A stretch of DNA of 64,000 nt from Diadema setosum (GCF_964275005.1 NC_092702.1:33146726-33210725); one strand, 5' to 3'; counted from the stretch's first letter, positions 34,201-49,200 are shown. Notes: a model not told the origin generated them from the sequence alone. Numbers and translations are program-made.

Positions 34201-37200
34201 AGGTTTGTGACATATATCCTCCCAAAATGAGTGGAGATCAAAAGAGCTCTCAGAAGTTTGGCAATAAAACAATGAGAAGGGAACAGATGTAAATGAATAT
34301 ATATTTAAAAAAAAAAAAAAAATGAAAGGTTCTTTTGCAAATACTGTACTCATTTTGAATTCCCAAATGTGCAAAGTCTTACTATCATAATTGATATTTA
34401 AACTACCAAGTCCTTGGGACTGGCAGTTTCCTTTTATTACATCGAAATTTCGATATAGCTGAACAGGAAATGTTACATTAAGATAATACAAATAATAATT
34501 TTAGGACCTAAATTCTTACTTCATTGAGAATTTTCATTATGACAGTGCTTGTTATAACAGGAGAAACTGTACCATGTAGCTTGAGAGTACTGAGGTGATG
34601 TTGAGTAGGTCTATGAGAAACAGGTAATCAGTGATTATTAATGAGAGACCTACACTTAGGAGGCTTTGGTGAAATTATACCATTAAAACTCCAATTCAAT
34701 TCAATAGTTTATTTATTTCCATCATCAAAAAGAAAAGAAAAAGTTGACAAAAAAAACTTAGAGGAGTTGTCTCTTGGATTGGGAGCAAAATATCATATAC
34801 ACCTCTGTTGATGTTTTAGTGATACAGATATCTTGTGCACTTTTTTTTACCACAGTATTTTGTGTTTGACCAGTGGTAATAATTGCCCAAATGATAGATA
34901 AATAACAAGGTGCAAATACGTTGAAATAAGTTAGCTTATCAGAAGACCATGTTTTTAAAGAATCAGAGTTCAAGGAGACTGAAGGTTTGCCTAAATTTGT
35001 CATTGACCATCTCCTACAATTTAGGAAGCAGAAGGCAAGCTATCAAGCTATTCTTCCTGTTTTATGGCATAATCATTTCATCCTATTAACATTTGTGATT
35101 GTGATCAATTAGCGATGTTTCCTTTAAAATTGGAGAATCCTCAAATTTCTGTAACTTTCTTGTAAAAATTTGATAGAAAATTTTACTAATCACTCTGTTT
35201 GATTATACTATACAGTCAAACCTGCCTTAGCGGCCACCTGTCTATAGCGACCACCTGTCTATAGCGGCCACTGAAAAATCCCCCCGAGAGAAAATCCCTG
35301 TTAAAGACCCTGTGTATAGCGGCCACTTGTCTAACGCGGCCAGCGGCCACAAATTTTGTTTCCCGCGGTAGATTTTAACCTGTCTATAGCGGCCAAAAAC
35401 CCAACGGAGCCGTAGCTGAGCCGATGATTCAGCGTGTTTTTCTGCTTTGTAGCCGTGCGGGCAACGTTCAGTGATCTCCACCGCTGCATCCATCCCTTAT
35501 TCAGTCATAATAATGCATTAGTGTTAAGCTTTCTTCACGACAATACACATACTAGTGCGCAACAATTTCATATACACCGACATGAAACACACGGTGTGTG
35601 CATACGTACACACATACATGTACATGTAAGGATACAACGATGATAGGTGTACATGTAAGCAATGCACACAAAGTTGGATTACCTGTCTATAGCGGCCACC
35701 TGTCTATAACGGCCACCTTTTCCGTTTCCCTTGGGTGGCCGCTATAGACAGGTTTGACTGTATATTCATTAAAGTAGGGTTCCATGACATCTGCTCCTGT
35801 GACAATTGCTGTGTTAAATATATATATATATAAATTCACCCTAACCCTAATCCTAATCCTCACATCAAACTAAACCTAAAATTCTATCACAACCCTAACC
35901 CTTACCCTAAGTCCTTGGAGAAAATAAGACCGGAGCAATTGTCGCAGGAGCAAATGTCATGTCACCACACTAAGAACATGAGGTAGATTTTAATTATCAA
36001 TCATAAATCAGTAGGGTCATATGGGTACACACTAGCAGGATCATAGAAGTCTTAAGGTTTATTTTTTCTATTGTGTTTTTAGCTCTCACTTTTCACCATC
36101 TGCTGTGCTTCTGAAGTTTTTCTTTGGGGAGGAGAGTTCCTCTGTCCTTGGAGTCGGAGTTGCGGACATTGCTGCCCGGCTGACCGGCCACATCGTATCC
36201 TGATTACCCCATTCCAACTTTGGACTGAAGGAGAGAGAGAGAGAGAGAGAGAATAAACACTCAAACTTATCTCTTCGATTTGTTTCATTTATCCACCTTT
36301 GGATTCATCAAATCCATTCTCTTTCATTTGTATTTATATGCACCAATTTAGTCATCCTGTGTATTTACTGATTAAGTTTTGATATTATACTCTTTGATCT
36401 TCTGTGATCTGAGCTACCAGTATTCACACAAGCTACTGGTTTATTTGACAAGATATCATATGTTTGTCTATCCATGAGGGGGCCAAAAAAAAAAAAACTG
36501 AAAAAATTTAGCCTCTGGTCAGATGCATCACTTCACATTTCAAACATCATTGTGGTATCAATATTGCTTAAAAGTTTTTCAAAGAAGTTTTCAGAATGCT
36601 TTCAAACTCTATACATTTTGTTTATATACTTCAACCTCAAGCTATGTTGAAGACAACCCAGCAGAAGCTGCGTAAGATTTTGCTATTGTAATGGCCAACG
36701 AGAAGGGGAAAAAATGAATCAATCTGCAGTCTACTGACTGATGGACATGTTTGTCCTACTAGGTGTTATCATTGACTACAAATTGAAACAGGTTTTATTA
36801 GATAAGTTGCTGATGAAAATTTGGCTTATTTTGACTGTTTAGACTTTTCTCAGTCACAGTTACCACAAGCACATCTTTGCAAAGACAAAATATTCTACAT
36901 GTGAATGTTTAAATGGCCATCTTGCACCACAAATGTGCTGCAAAGTCCCTGAACATTGATTTTCTAATTACGACATATCATTTCACTGTTTCAGAATCAA
37001 AACTTTTGAGTGATGTGTAACTTTTCCCTCTTTATTTCCAAAAATCTACCACAGTGAAAGTGAAACAGATGAACATGCGTGAGTCTCACATAATCTAAAA
37101 AATCAGGTTTGAAAAAAAAAAATGTGAGTTTGAAGCATTTGATCACATGACTTTTCAACAAACACATGGTTCACAAAAACCACATACATGTAGATGTAGC

Positions 37201-40200
37201 TTTGATTCAAATTTTGAAAAATATTTTTAGAAATTAAAATATGAGCAGGAAGTGAATATGACCATAAACAATTATTGATTATGATCAAATCTCTACTGCC
37301 TTTTTGGCCACATAAGCTTCTTTTATAGTTTCTTTGTCTATGACCTTACCATATGGTACCAATGTGATGGTTCACACACACATAGGACTAAGTGTCATGC
37401 AGTGGAAATCATGAGGGGTAAAAGACATCGAGATTATATCCAGGAGTATGGCAATGAGAATGAACATTCTGTCTACAAACTTTGCTATACCCCCAAAATA
37501 CTCACCCAAAACTTGTAAGCCATATTGCCTTTGAATGCTTGGGTTCTGACAAGTACAGGTATCGCTCCCTGCAAATTGGAAGAGAAACACAAGTTACAAA
37601 TTGTAACAAGCTGAAATGGAGACCAATTCATCTTACAACCACACATTCTTACAACATTACATTCATGGTTAATAAAGAGGGTGTATTTGATATACATGGC
37701 ACATAACTGCAGAGGATATTTTAAGCATTTCTAGTTTTTGCACAACTCAATTTTTTTTGAAATTTTTCAAAAATATATTTTCAGTGTTTATGTTAAAGTT
37801 ATACTAGTACACCATTTTGAAGTTTCACCAAGAAAATTTCATTGCAATGAATTTCAAATATTATACTGATATCTTAAGGCAAACATAAGATTTCACCTTG
37901 AAAAATACCATAATTTTCCAAAGAGATATGACAAAAATTGTAATATATTTCCATCTTATTTTGGAGAATAGCATCTTGAGAAATGGATACAGAAATTTCT
38001 AGCTATATCTGTCTCTTTCATTGCTAAAATACTTAATAATTGTGAAGCATGTCTGCAATGAAATGTGATGAATTTTTACCAATACCAGATGATATCTTCA
38101 AAAAGGTACAAAATGTACCTTTTAGGCCACTATAGTGACTCTTAGCAGTTAACAGATTTTAATGGTTACTACCAAGAGGAGGCAGTTCATCTGCATGGAT
38201 AGCACTCTTGAAGCAATAACAAAGTGATAATACTGATCTAAGAAGAAGAAATTAGTTTATGATGTTGGCATCGAAGAGTGCACTACCATAGTATCAATAT
38301 TGAAGTACAAATGTAATATCTTGATTGTTTGGGGCCCCAGCTCTTACCTTGGACTGCCACCAAAATTGGCAGAGCCATCTTGAACAGGAGCTGCAGAGAA
38401 ATAAAAGAATTTGGAAAAAAAGATTAATATTTTGTTGCTTTCACAGTGTCACAAAAAGAAATTCCTTGTTCATATCACTATATATGCTGATGAGATATAA
38501 ACAACATAACAATATTCATTATTTGCTCCTTTTTTATTTTTTGCTAGACACCATGCATAACAATTATTAGCTGTAATATTAAATATGTTTGTATGTGTGT
38601 GTGTGTGTGTGTGTGTATATATACACAACCTTGACAAGAAGCATGCTTATGATAATGGCAAATTTTCATGTATTTTTAAAACTGGTTAATTAGTTGGTTC
38701 TACCTAGCCTGGAGAATATAACACACACAAATACACATACATTTGTACACACCCAAGCAGAGACACATTCATATGCACTGCGCATCAATCCTAAAATGTG
38801 TAATATCATAGATATGCATTGTAGTTGGAGGAAGGAAGAGGTGAAGGGGAGAGTGAGTGGACACATCCCCTGACATTTGTTGCGCTGAGCTGCACTGAGT
38901 GAACAGCGCCATCGCAGTGTCATGGCAACCGCTTGATGGCTGCTGGGGAGGAGGTGTCCGATCAATTTCTGTTCAGTACTCCCATTGATGCTAACATTGA
39001 TTTGAACACAGTTCCACAAATGCCACATGACACTCCTCTTTTGTTTTGGTCCTAGCATGACCTCCAAACTATTGTCCACCAAAGCAACAAAGGGAGGTAG
39101 CGTCTCATGCCCTTTTAATGTTCAAGACAGAATGTTGTTGAGTGAGCATTCATGTGAACATACTTGAACATTTTGTTGCATTGAACCACTTTCAATGTGT
39201 GTGCATTATCGGTACTTGTAATTCACAGGCTGACTTTTTCCTTATATGAAAGAAAAAAAAAAGCACATCTCTCATTTCTAGCTGTCTCAATAGCATTCCC
39301 TTCTACCAATTAAGAACCGACAACTTTGTTGTTTTTTGTTTGTTTGTTTAATTTTGATGGAGTGTTGTAGATATAAAAGAATCTTGAGAATTAAAAATTA
39401 ATAAAATTGACAATAATATGAAAATAAGAAATTAAGAAATGAAACAACTTGAATACCATCAAGTTTCTTTTGGTCTCTTTGTTGTTGTTATTGTTTGTTT
39501 GTTTGTTTCACTTTTATCTAATTATCATCACATGCATTACTGAATTATTGAAATCACTGAGTTTACAACTCATGAATCAGATTATTAAGACTATGAAATA
39601 TGAACTTGTCACTTCTCCTTTGAAAAAATGAATGAATTGATACTGATCGAGACACTTTTAACATTTAGAGATCAGGGTGTACCATTTGTAAAAGATGAAA
39701 AAGAGATGATATTACACAGATTATACGTCATAAAGAGACTTTATTGAATGACCGTGAATACTAGCAATGTGGCAGAAAATAAACATTCTAGCTGCCATCA
39801 AATGAAGTAGAATAGGTGCCAAAAGAAATACCTTATTGCAGAATGTTTGCAAGCAGTTTTCACAATATTGTATGTACATCACACATGGTTTCATTTCTGT
39901 AAAAATTATCAGCTACAGACATGGTATAGTTCCTTTTATCCTCCCAGAATACATGACTAATACTTACAGTGATAACAGTATCTTATATCATTTACTGAGG
40001 TTTTCATTTGTTGGACAACATAACTGATGAAGCTATAAGGAGCCAAACGTTTGCTGTACAATGTTGTCTCCTCGTTTTCTTCAAGGTGCTAATGGACAAA
40101 CACAAACAGTGAAGTAATGAGAGTCTCTGTTCAAATGTAGGCTTACAAACAGCCAGACCAGCAGACTAAAAAAGAAAAAGAAAAAAAGAAGAAGAAGTGA

Positions 40201-43200
40201 AAGGAACTTCATTGATTATCACTCCCTAGAGATAATTGCTAACATAGACCCTCTTATGAGTGAACAATGGAGGGCGCGCATGAAGGTTACCCTGACAAGT
40301 GCGACCCATTCATGCAATCACTCAGTTACCTAGCAACACCAGCGCTCGCTCCGGTGAGTAGAGTGAACTTGGTTTCAACAACCATCTAATGCAATGATAA
40401 TGCAATGACAATTGCACGAAGCAAGCCAACTTGTGTTTGAGATATACTGGTCAAAATTCACATTTTCTGTTGGTCTCAAAAGAAAAGGGAAAAAATAGAA
40501 AATGATCTCAACAGTATACATTGTACATATGGAGCAGAGGTTGATTATTTGCTGGTAATATCTTTTTCCTTTTTTTTTCAGAGAGATATAATGATAATAA
40601 GTGTGCCCAGCATGCAAATTGAGACTGCATGTACACCTGAGTAGAACACTGACATAATCAAATATCACCCAGATGTATACATGTATATGTATATGCTATA
40701 ATGAATTATATACAAATGTTGTAACAAGTACACTGTTTATAGACTATAAAATATCATGTGCCCTATCAATGATGATCATACCAGCAAAGCATAGATATCA
40801 ACTGCTGCACTTACCTTTTATATGAGTTATATAGATATTTCCTTTTTTTATATGTACCACTCTGGGTCGATTTGATAATTATCAAGCAGGTATGTGGAAT
40901 ACATATTTGAGAGACAAAAGATCAAGTAACACTTACGCATCCTGCCAAATTTTTTCTTGAGTGAAATGAATTTACTCCACAATATTTTCCTCTGGAAACC
41001 AGACAAATACAACACGGTGAGAATCAGAGATCTATGAGCAATGATTATCCCAGAGCAATTTCTAGATCCATCTCAATCGGCGGAGGGCTCGGGAAGTGAC
41101 TGCCCAACATCACAACCAGCCGATCAATTTTGATACGACGGTGAGAGTGAATGGACAGGATGCGACAATAGCATCATTGATCGCAAAGCGATCTGACAAA
41201 AAAAAAAAAAAATGCATCTGTCTCCTGCCCGCGATGTTTCCTGAGAAGAGTGTCACCCGCCTCGTTCCCTTCCCCTCTTATTTGTTCTGTTGGGTCATTT
41301 CAGACACATTTCGCCTTTGATGCAGGCTTGGCCCTGAATGGACACGATAGTGATACAACTACCCTCCTTTATGTGCCCTTTGTCATGCAGAACACAGGGT
41401 CGTAGATCACCAATGGGACCTGACAATACCCTAAGGTACCTGCCCAACCAATCAATCAAGGCGCCAATTAATACAACGTGGTTTAGAGGGGGGGGGGGGG
41501 AATGGGAGGAGGAGAAGGGGAAGAGAGGATGGTAACAAATTACACTTGCAAACAATGGTGAGCTCCTACATGTTGCCATGGCAACTTGTACAACTGTGAT
41601 GTTGATCTATACCTGCCTTACACTGCCAATCAGTTTTCATGGCCCTGGAATGTAGACATTATATAGGGCAGAAAACACTTTGCTTTCGCCCTCTTTCACA
41701 GATATTTCTCCTTTTATCTTTTTTTTTTTTCTTCTTCTTGAAAATGATGAAAATGTGATGGAAATGACTTCATTCTTTGTTTGTTTAGTTTCATATGTAC
41801 TTTTGCAGTTTATTTTCTTCACATACTCAATATTTGCCTTTACTCTCTTTCCCTTTCATGTTGTGTTATTGCGTATAGCACTTGTGATGACAGCATTGAT
41901 GTCCATTTCAGAAGAAATGTGAGAAATTCAAAAAATTCATTGTTCTGATGTTTGTCTTTTCTTGTTCTTAAAATTTTCTCACATCAGTTTTGTAATGGAA
42001 AAGAATTTTTGAGACAAAACTGATTTTTTTTTTTAAATAACTAAAATGAAATGGATCATGTTAACAGAGTCAACAGTAATGACACATGCATTTATTTCTC
42101 ACTGATTATAGCACAAGAATAGACTACATGTAATTCACAAGCAGCTTTGTTTCTTTTTTACGCAATGGTCTGTATCATGGTTGTTTCCTGTCTGACTGCA
42201 AGACACGTGTTAAGCTGCTGATGTAACCTATCTCTTTCAAGTTTCCTTTTCCAGCTGGAATTGCTATGTTTATTGTTGCTAGGTCAGGCTAGGCTCTGGC
42301 TGACTTTATACCAACAAAAACTTGGGCTTGCACGTCATGGATAACATTCTCATAATGGAAATATGCATGAATTTCGCTTTATGCATACAACAGATTTGAG
42401 CACACATGTACCAAATGATTAAATGTTTCTAGCAATGAAGACAATCTTCCTCAGAATTTGATTCTACCTCACTCAATTTCTTGGATGCTTTGATACCATG
42501 AATATCACTAGAAGATTTATCGCTTCCACTTCATTTGAAAGGCAGAGTAAAATGTGAGTGAGGGTGAAATTGACTCCAGCATCCCCAAATTAAACAAACA
42601 AACAAACAAATAAAAACATATGCAACTGCCTTGAGAAAAGACCATTTTCTCAGATTTTTATCCATTGTACTTGTCTTTGTAACTGACCAGTCAGATAGAT
42701 GAAAAAAAAATATTGAAGTTTGAGGTGTTAGGGTTTTAAAGACATTTTGTATGCCCAAGAATATACGTTTTTATAGTACTTAGTATGAAACTGCTGGCTA
42801 TGATGCAGAAATAGCCAAAGAAAAAAAAAATACATATAGCTGTTGTTGTTGTTGTTGTGGTGGTTGTGGTTGTGGTTGTGGTTGTTGTTGTGGTTGTTGT
42901 TTTTGTTGTTGTTGTTGTTTAAAAGGCAGTATAATTCAATGTGAATATTTTCGCCAGTACTTGGGTTATATCTAGTACAATTTGTTATATAATAATACAC
43001 CTTGTACTGCATCTTTCAAGAATGCAAGTTATACGGAAATACTACACGCCAGTTTGTTTTTTTCTTGAGTGCACATACATGCTGTACATCAGTATAAATG
43101 ACCTTTCTTCTCAATTGGTTACCAGGTAAGCACTACACTTGTTTTCAAAGAAACATAATGCATGGAGCCTGCTTGAAGTGGCAAATTATGGAAATTCATC

Positions 43201-46200
43201 AATTATGTGAAAGGATGAAATTGTGGAGACCAGGTAATCAGATGGTTTATCAATCAACACTACGGGAAGGATCTATATTTTCTATATCACCAAATATCTA
43301 GTGGATGTGAGCATGCTGGCAAGCACCATTAACTAGCTGAGGACGGACTGTTTTTGCTTAACAACCTGTGCATATCCCATAGACATCTGCCCGATGTACT
43401 CGGGACTCATCCTCAACGGGTTTAATGAATAATCACTAAATCACATATATGTTTTATCAAATGCTGTGATTTTAAGTATCAACATGTCTGTTGGTACAAA
43501 TTACCTTTTTTCTTTTCTTTTTTTTGCTAATGCAAGAATTAGGTGGAACTACGAACATGCTTATTAATTGCAACAGTCTGGACAGTAGGCTAACATTTTC
43601 ATACAATGACTGCGCTCCTTTTTTGTTGAAACTCATGAATAAATGGGTCTTAAACGCACTCACATCCAACACTAGCTTCTATTTACAAAATAGAGACCCG
43701 CTGAGGCGCGCAGGGGATTATGGACAATGCATGGTTATCCAATGGAATGCCACCCCAGCACGCTTCACTGATCCAAACAAAAGGCTGTATCCCCCAGACT
43801 ATTCTGAGGCTCTTCTGGAAACTAGAATAAAGTGAGGCATCAAAGGATTTGCCCCTTCACTGCTTTTTTGGGGTAGTTACCTGGCAACCAACTCAGATTG
43901 TCCATCTTCAATCAAAGCTACTGACATTTCGATGTTATTCTTCCTGTCAAAAATGATATATATATCCTTGGTGCACTCCTCAGGTGTCAAGCATGACACT
44001 TCTAGTCTTGAACCTTGTGGCGCAATGGAATGTGAAGTTTTTGTGTGCTAGCTACACCAAAATCACGGCTTTTAGGAATGGAAACAGCATTCTTCATCTG
44101 TTGATATCAATAAAAAGTTTCAACGATGGCAAGGTGCTGAGCCCCAAAAGTTAGGTAGTGACACCTCTAACATATGTCATGATTTATTTATTTTTTTTTT
44201 TTTTTGGTATGATGGGAAAAACAGAGAATGATATGTATAATTTATCTCATGTCTAATCTTCATGATATTATACATACATGCATCTGGAATTTGAACACAA
44301 AAGGATAAATTCACTAAGATTTTGATTTCAAAAATGTCAGTGGACTAGCTGGCAATATTCATGTAATACAAACTTAACCACAATAAAAAAAAAATGTGTA
44401 TGGTATATCATAGTAAAACTCTATTGCAGTGCTCAGGATAATTGTGAACGCAAACTTGTTACCGATAACTCCTTTTGTCCCATCCACAACAATTTCATAC
44501 ACAATGTGAAAGGAATTCTTGAATGAGAGTGATGAGGGTGCACTTAAGCAAATTTGTGAATGCTATGATAAAGCTGAAACATAACATAGGGAGTCGCCAA
44601 ATATTTTACTTTTGAGATCACAGAATAAGATACATGGTGACAATAGCATTTATTTCTCATGTAAGCGTAATTAAGTGCCACTCTGCACACAATGCAGAAC
44701 AAGAAAAGCCAAACATTAATACAGCGACAGATTATCAACAACAGACATGATAAAGCATCATGTTACCTGTGTTCAAAAAGGATTAGCGGTAAGATTCGGG
44801 CAGTATGCTATCTGAATACACATACAGTATGTACAAATTGTCTTCAGAGATATGATGGGTAAGTCTCATCATTATGCAATGTCTGAAATTACTCAACAGT
44901 CTGTTTTATATACTTATTGGAAACTTATCCAAGTCTTTCGAGAAGCAACAACTTGACCCCCAAAAGCTTACAGAGCAGTCTGCATACAGTACCTTTCCGC
45001 TTTGATGTTGTCACACCTTTCTGTTTTGACGAAGAACGGCCATTCTTGCCCATATCCTGTACTCCAGCAGTTCCAGCCTTTTAGTGATCAATGCAACTTG
45101 GCAACCATACCAAACAATGCAGCAGCACCTATAATCACTCTAAACTCCTTAAGTCCTGACAAAGCCAACTGAAAATCAGGAGCCCACTCTTAAAAGCTTG
45201 GATTGCTGATTCTATACCATCAGAAGGCTACGAATGAAATCCTAAGAATCACCACGTGACATGTTTTTCTGTGTGTCTCTTCGGAGTCTGGATTGGAGTT
45301 CTTTCGTCTGTACAGGCTGGTTTGAATGTGGTATCACTTATTGATGCTGAGAATCGGTGAAGTAGCCCTACCTCAGAAGTAAGAATGGACCAAACAAGAT
45401 GTTTGCATGACAACGTTGCTAATGGTGACTGTTTGCAGACTCAGGACTTTGGTCACAAGGAATGCCAGGATTATAGCCAGACCATCTGAATCTCAACGCT
45501 CAATAAAGCAGCTTGTTTACAGTTCCCTTTTTTCCCCCTTGTGTGTCTTTGTAAAGAACGTTTGAGCATCAAAGCTTCAAAGTAACAATGCCGCCGTTAT
45601 CGCCATGCGGAATCTTTTATGTCACGAAAGCAAAACCGTAAAACATTTATTTTACCACTAGATATGGTTGATGTTACCTTGTCAGTTCTGATTTCTAATA
45701 TTTCTCATATCATTTTCATTACAAGTCAAGTGGCTGTGGTCTAATGACACAGATTCAAAGTTTCTTGTGTTTTTGATGCCACACCAAATTTTCAGTCAAT
45801 CATCATTCTTGAAAATGAAATCTGCATGATTATAATCAGAATGCAATTATTATTCAAAGACTGCAAGTATCATGACTGAAAGTTATCAGAATTGCTAAAA
45901 TGTTGTCCTGTTCCAGATATCAATGAATTAGTAAATGACAGAAAATATATAGATGACAATGTATTCCTTGATAAAGGAGGGTATGGGAGAGTGTGTAATA
46001 ACATATTATCTTGGAATGGCTAAATAATCAAGCAACAAAGTCAATTTGCCACTGTGTGCAGAAATGAAAACATTGTTGGAGAAGCACACTTGTGTGCATT
46101 CCATTTTAGTAATAATTTCAACAACAACAAAATAAATGAATGAAAAAAAAAATCTGAAACTAAATCCAGGTGTGTAACTTAGTTTCCTGTATTATTTCCA

Positions 46201-49200
46201 TGAGTCACAACATACTTCTCATGTCAGCTGTATCATTATCAACTTGAGACAAGCACATCTTAATGTTTGCTCATGGATACCTTTTCACTGTTGACACCAT
46301 GGAAACATTTAAGCATAGTTTTAGAAAATGAGAAAAATAGTATTGTTAAAAATAGTATAAGTTAAATAATTGACTCATTTTACCACTGTTGTGTGCGCAA
46401 ATGTCATTTACATGCAAGGCAAACATGCTGAAGTGGGGGTACATTGATAGCTCTGCAGAGTGTGAGTACGTGTGGGCAGGGCAGCCAGACTATGCCTCAT
46501 CTTCTGAGCTGCAATACAATGTTACAACCTTGTATTGGGAGGGACCTGGCAGTGGCGAATGACGTGGCTCTTGCATGCGCTAGACATTGGGAAATGGTTG
46601 TGTGATGACACGAGATGATGATTTACATGTACAGTAAATGTTGTAACAGGATATAAAACAATTACTGTATATGGCATGTAAGGGAGTCTAATTTTTTGCA
46701 AATAGGGACTATTCGACAACTATGTGAGTGGATGAATTCACGATGACTGAGTACAGCAAAGGATAGAGAATGTAAGCATGCATGTCACATTCATGTTGTT
46801 ATCACAGTTGATATTTGTGCATGTTGTTAAAATCACGAACTGCACAATGGCAAAATCACACAGTATTGATGACTGCAAAGGTCCAGGGGCTTGTAAGTTA
46901 TTTCATCATGGAAGTATAATTTATATGAAAGCGACAGGGTTTATGATTTTAAACTTTGGAGCACCATAGGGAGTGACATGTACAAGTGCTCTGCCTCTCT
47001 TCAGTTCCATGAAAACTGAGTTTAAAATAAAGCTATATCACTGACACACTTTATTTACCGGTAATTTCCTGTAACTGTGAGTAAATGGTGCTTTTACAAA
47101 TATTTTAGATTTCATACCCCCTTTTACAAATGGATAAGCAAGTGTGCAAAACAATTTCAGGCATCTAGCCTTCTTTTTTTTTAATGATAATAATGACATT
47201 CAGTTACTAGAAACACATAAGCCAGTTCACAGTTCCACTTTGCACATGAGCAGAAAAAGGTCATTTGTTTGTTTGTTTTGTTTTTGCATTCAATGAGATA
47301 AGCATCCCTGAAGTAATGATTATTCATGTAATCCTTTAGTAAATATGGTGCTTACTAGCACATCCACCTGACAGCAAGTCTGGTATTCAGCAATGTTGGT
47401 AGAAAGACTTGAATAGTTTATGCATTCAACACAAAACAATGAAATGAATGCCGGCCGAAGTTTCAATTGACAGACCATTGACTTGTCAGCTGCTCTGCGC
47501 AAGTCCATTCATTATTTGAACATAAATTCCATAAATTGTGGGCATCCTTATGCATCATGCTGCTTTGAAAACTAGTGAACTGCCTAACCAACTGAGAAAA
47601 AAGAAAGGTCATTTGTACCAATGTGCCCATTGAGCTAACTGTGAACTGGCCTATACCACGAGATTATATCTATGCGTGTATACATGTACACTTGTATATA
47701 TGAAAATAGAAATCTTTAAAAAATGTAAATTTTCATGTATCACTAACATAACTATCAATCATCAAAAAGAAGAGTTTTTAAAACAGATTTGAATTTATCA
47801 AAATCTGTAATACCTGGTACTGTACATCTGCATTTGATGTTTACTCGAGATTATTCCATAATGATGGTGCCCATTTTTCCAAAAGCCCCATCACCACTGT
47901 ATGTCTTGAATTTCACACAGTTCCGAGAGAAGATTCTTTGAACACAGATTACTACAAGGTTGATATGGCTTGATGAGTTCACCGAGATAGGCAGGGCATT
48001 TCCATAGAAAACATTTGAAAAAAAAAAAATGTCAGAATCTTAAAATTAATCAATGTCCTCATTGGCAACAAATGTAGACTAAAAAGAATAGGAGTTAAAA
48101 TTGTATGTGCTAAGATTTCCTTTTGCATTATCCCCTATTCTGTTCATGAAGTTGTGCATTTCTTTTATTTTAATCCATCAAGTACAATGTACTTCCTGAA
48201 TACAATTGTATCAAATAAAGAGCATCATGTAGAAATATCAAGCACAGTTCTACAAACTAAAGATGTACAAACGTACTCCCGGTCATGAACATGCATACTG
48301 GTCTGCGACTTTTAAAGGTCTGGTAAAGATGAATCTTCACTAAAGGATCTGTAACAAGTAAATCATCGCAAACACTTTGCAGTGCGTAACTAGCTGAAAG
48401 TAGACTGTAGCAAAACAAATAGACAAGCTCAATCATCATCCCAAACACAGAAACCTTTCCAGTGCCATGACAATTTGCTTGTACTGCTTGATAGAATTAG
48501 AAGTCTTGCCATCACTTGCATAGTAGGTAAACCAAATTATGAGATCTAGACACAACCCCCTTCATGAGATAGCACTTATTTTCAGTCTTCTGAAAGTTTA
48601 CAAAAGTTCATCAGATGACAGGAAACCCCACTGGGTAACATGCATTAAATTTGTTTTGTTTTTTTATTTTCATTTGATACTTCGCTATGCTTACTCTGTT
48701 TGATTTAAATGCACAGAAATCTTTCAGTTGCATGAATACTAAAATGAGTAAAGTTAGAGAACTCTTATATTGAACCCATATATCCAATGTCAAGATTTGC
48801 CATATATGAAACAATATCTTACTTTCTTTTTTTAAATCTACAAATTACAATATTTTGAATGTTGCATTTGTGTTACTGTTATCTTTAATGAAATAAATTA
48901 ATGAATGAACACAATACACGCATGAAAATACACACACATACACTGTACATATGCATTGTAATAAAACACACGGACGCATACACTCCTGTCCTGTGAAAGT
49001 ACTTCTCGAAGTTCTGTCACAGTCACACCCCAAGAATTTTGTTACAGGCCACCAACATCTATATTCTAATTTGAAATGACCGCATCCAACATGTGTTACA
49101 GTCAACACTTCAGTTAACTATACACAGCCCAGTCGCTGTACATGGTACGTCGCGACGTACCATGTACAGCGACTGGGCTGTGTATAGTTACACTTCAGTT

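Noticed and set aside
38919-38932. GTGTCATGGCAAC as an X-box
   Set aside because: Only the GGCAAC half fits the consensus.
38690-39082. 130-codon minus-strand frame in intron 1 of the THEG-repeat gene
   Set aside because: No recognisable domain, a start that is not ATG, and a Cys/Val-rich end produced by a GT-type repeat. An alternative first exon cannot be excluded but has no support.
42728-43012. Asn/His-rich frame
   Set aside because: Translation of the (TTG)n microsatellite.
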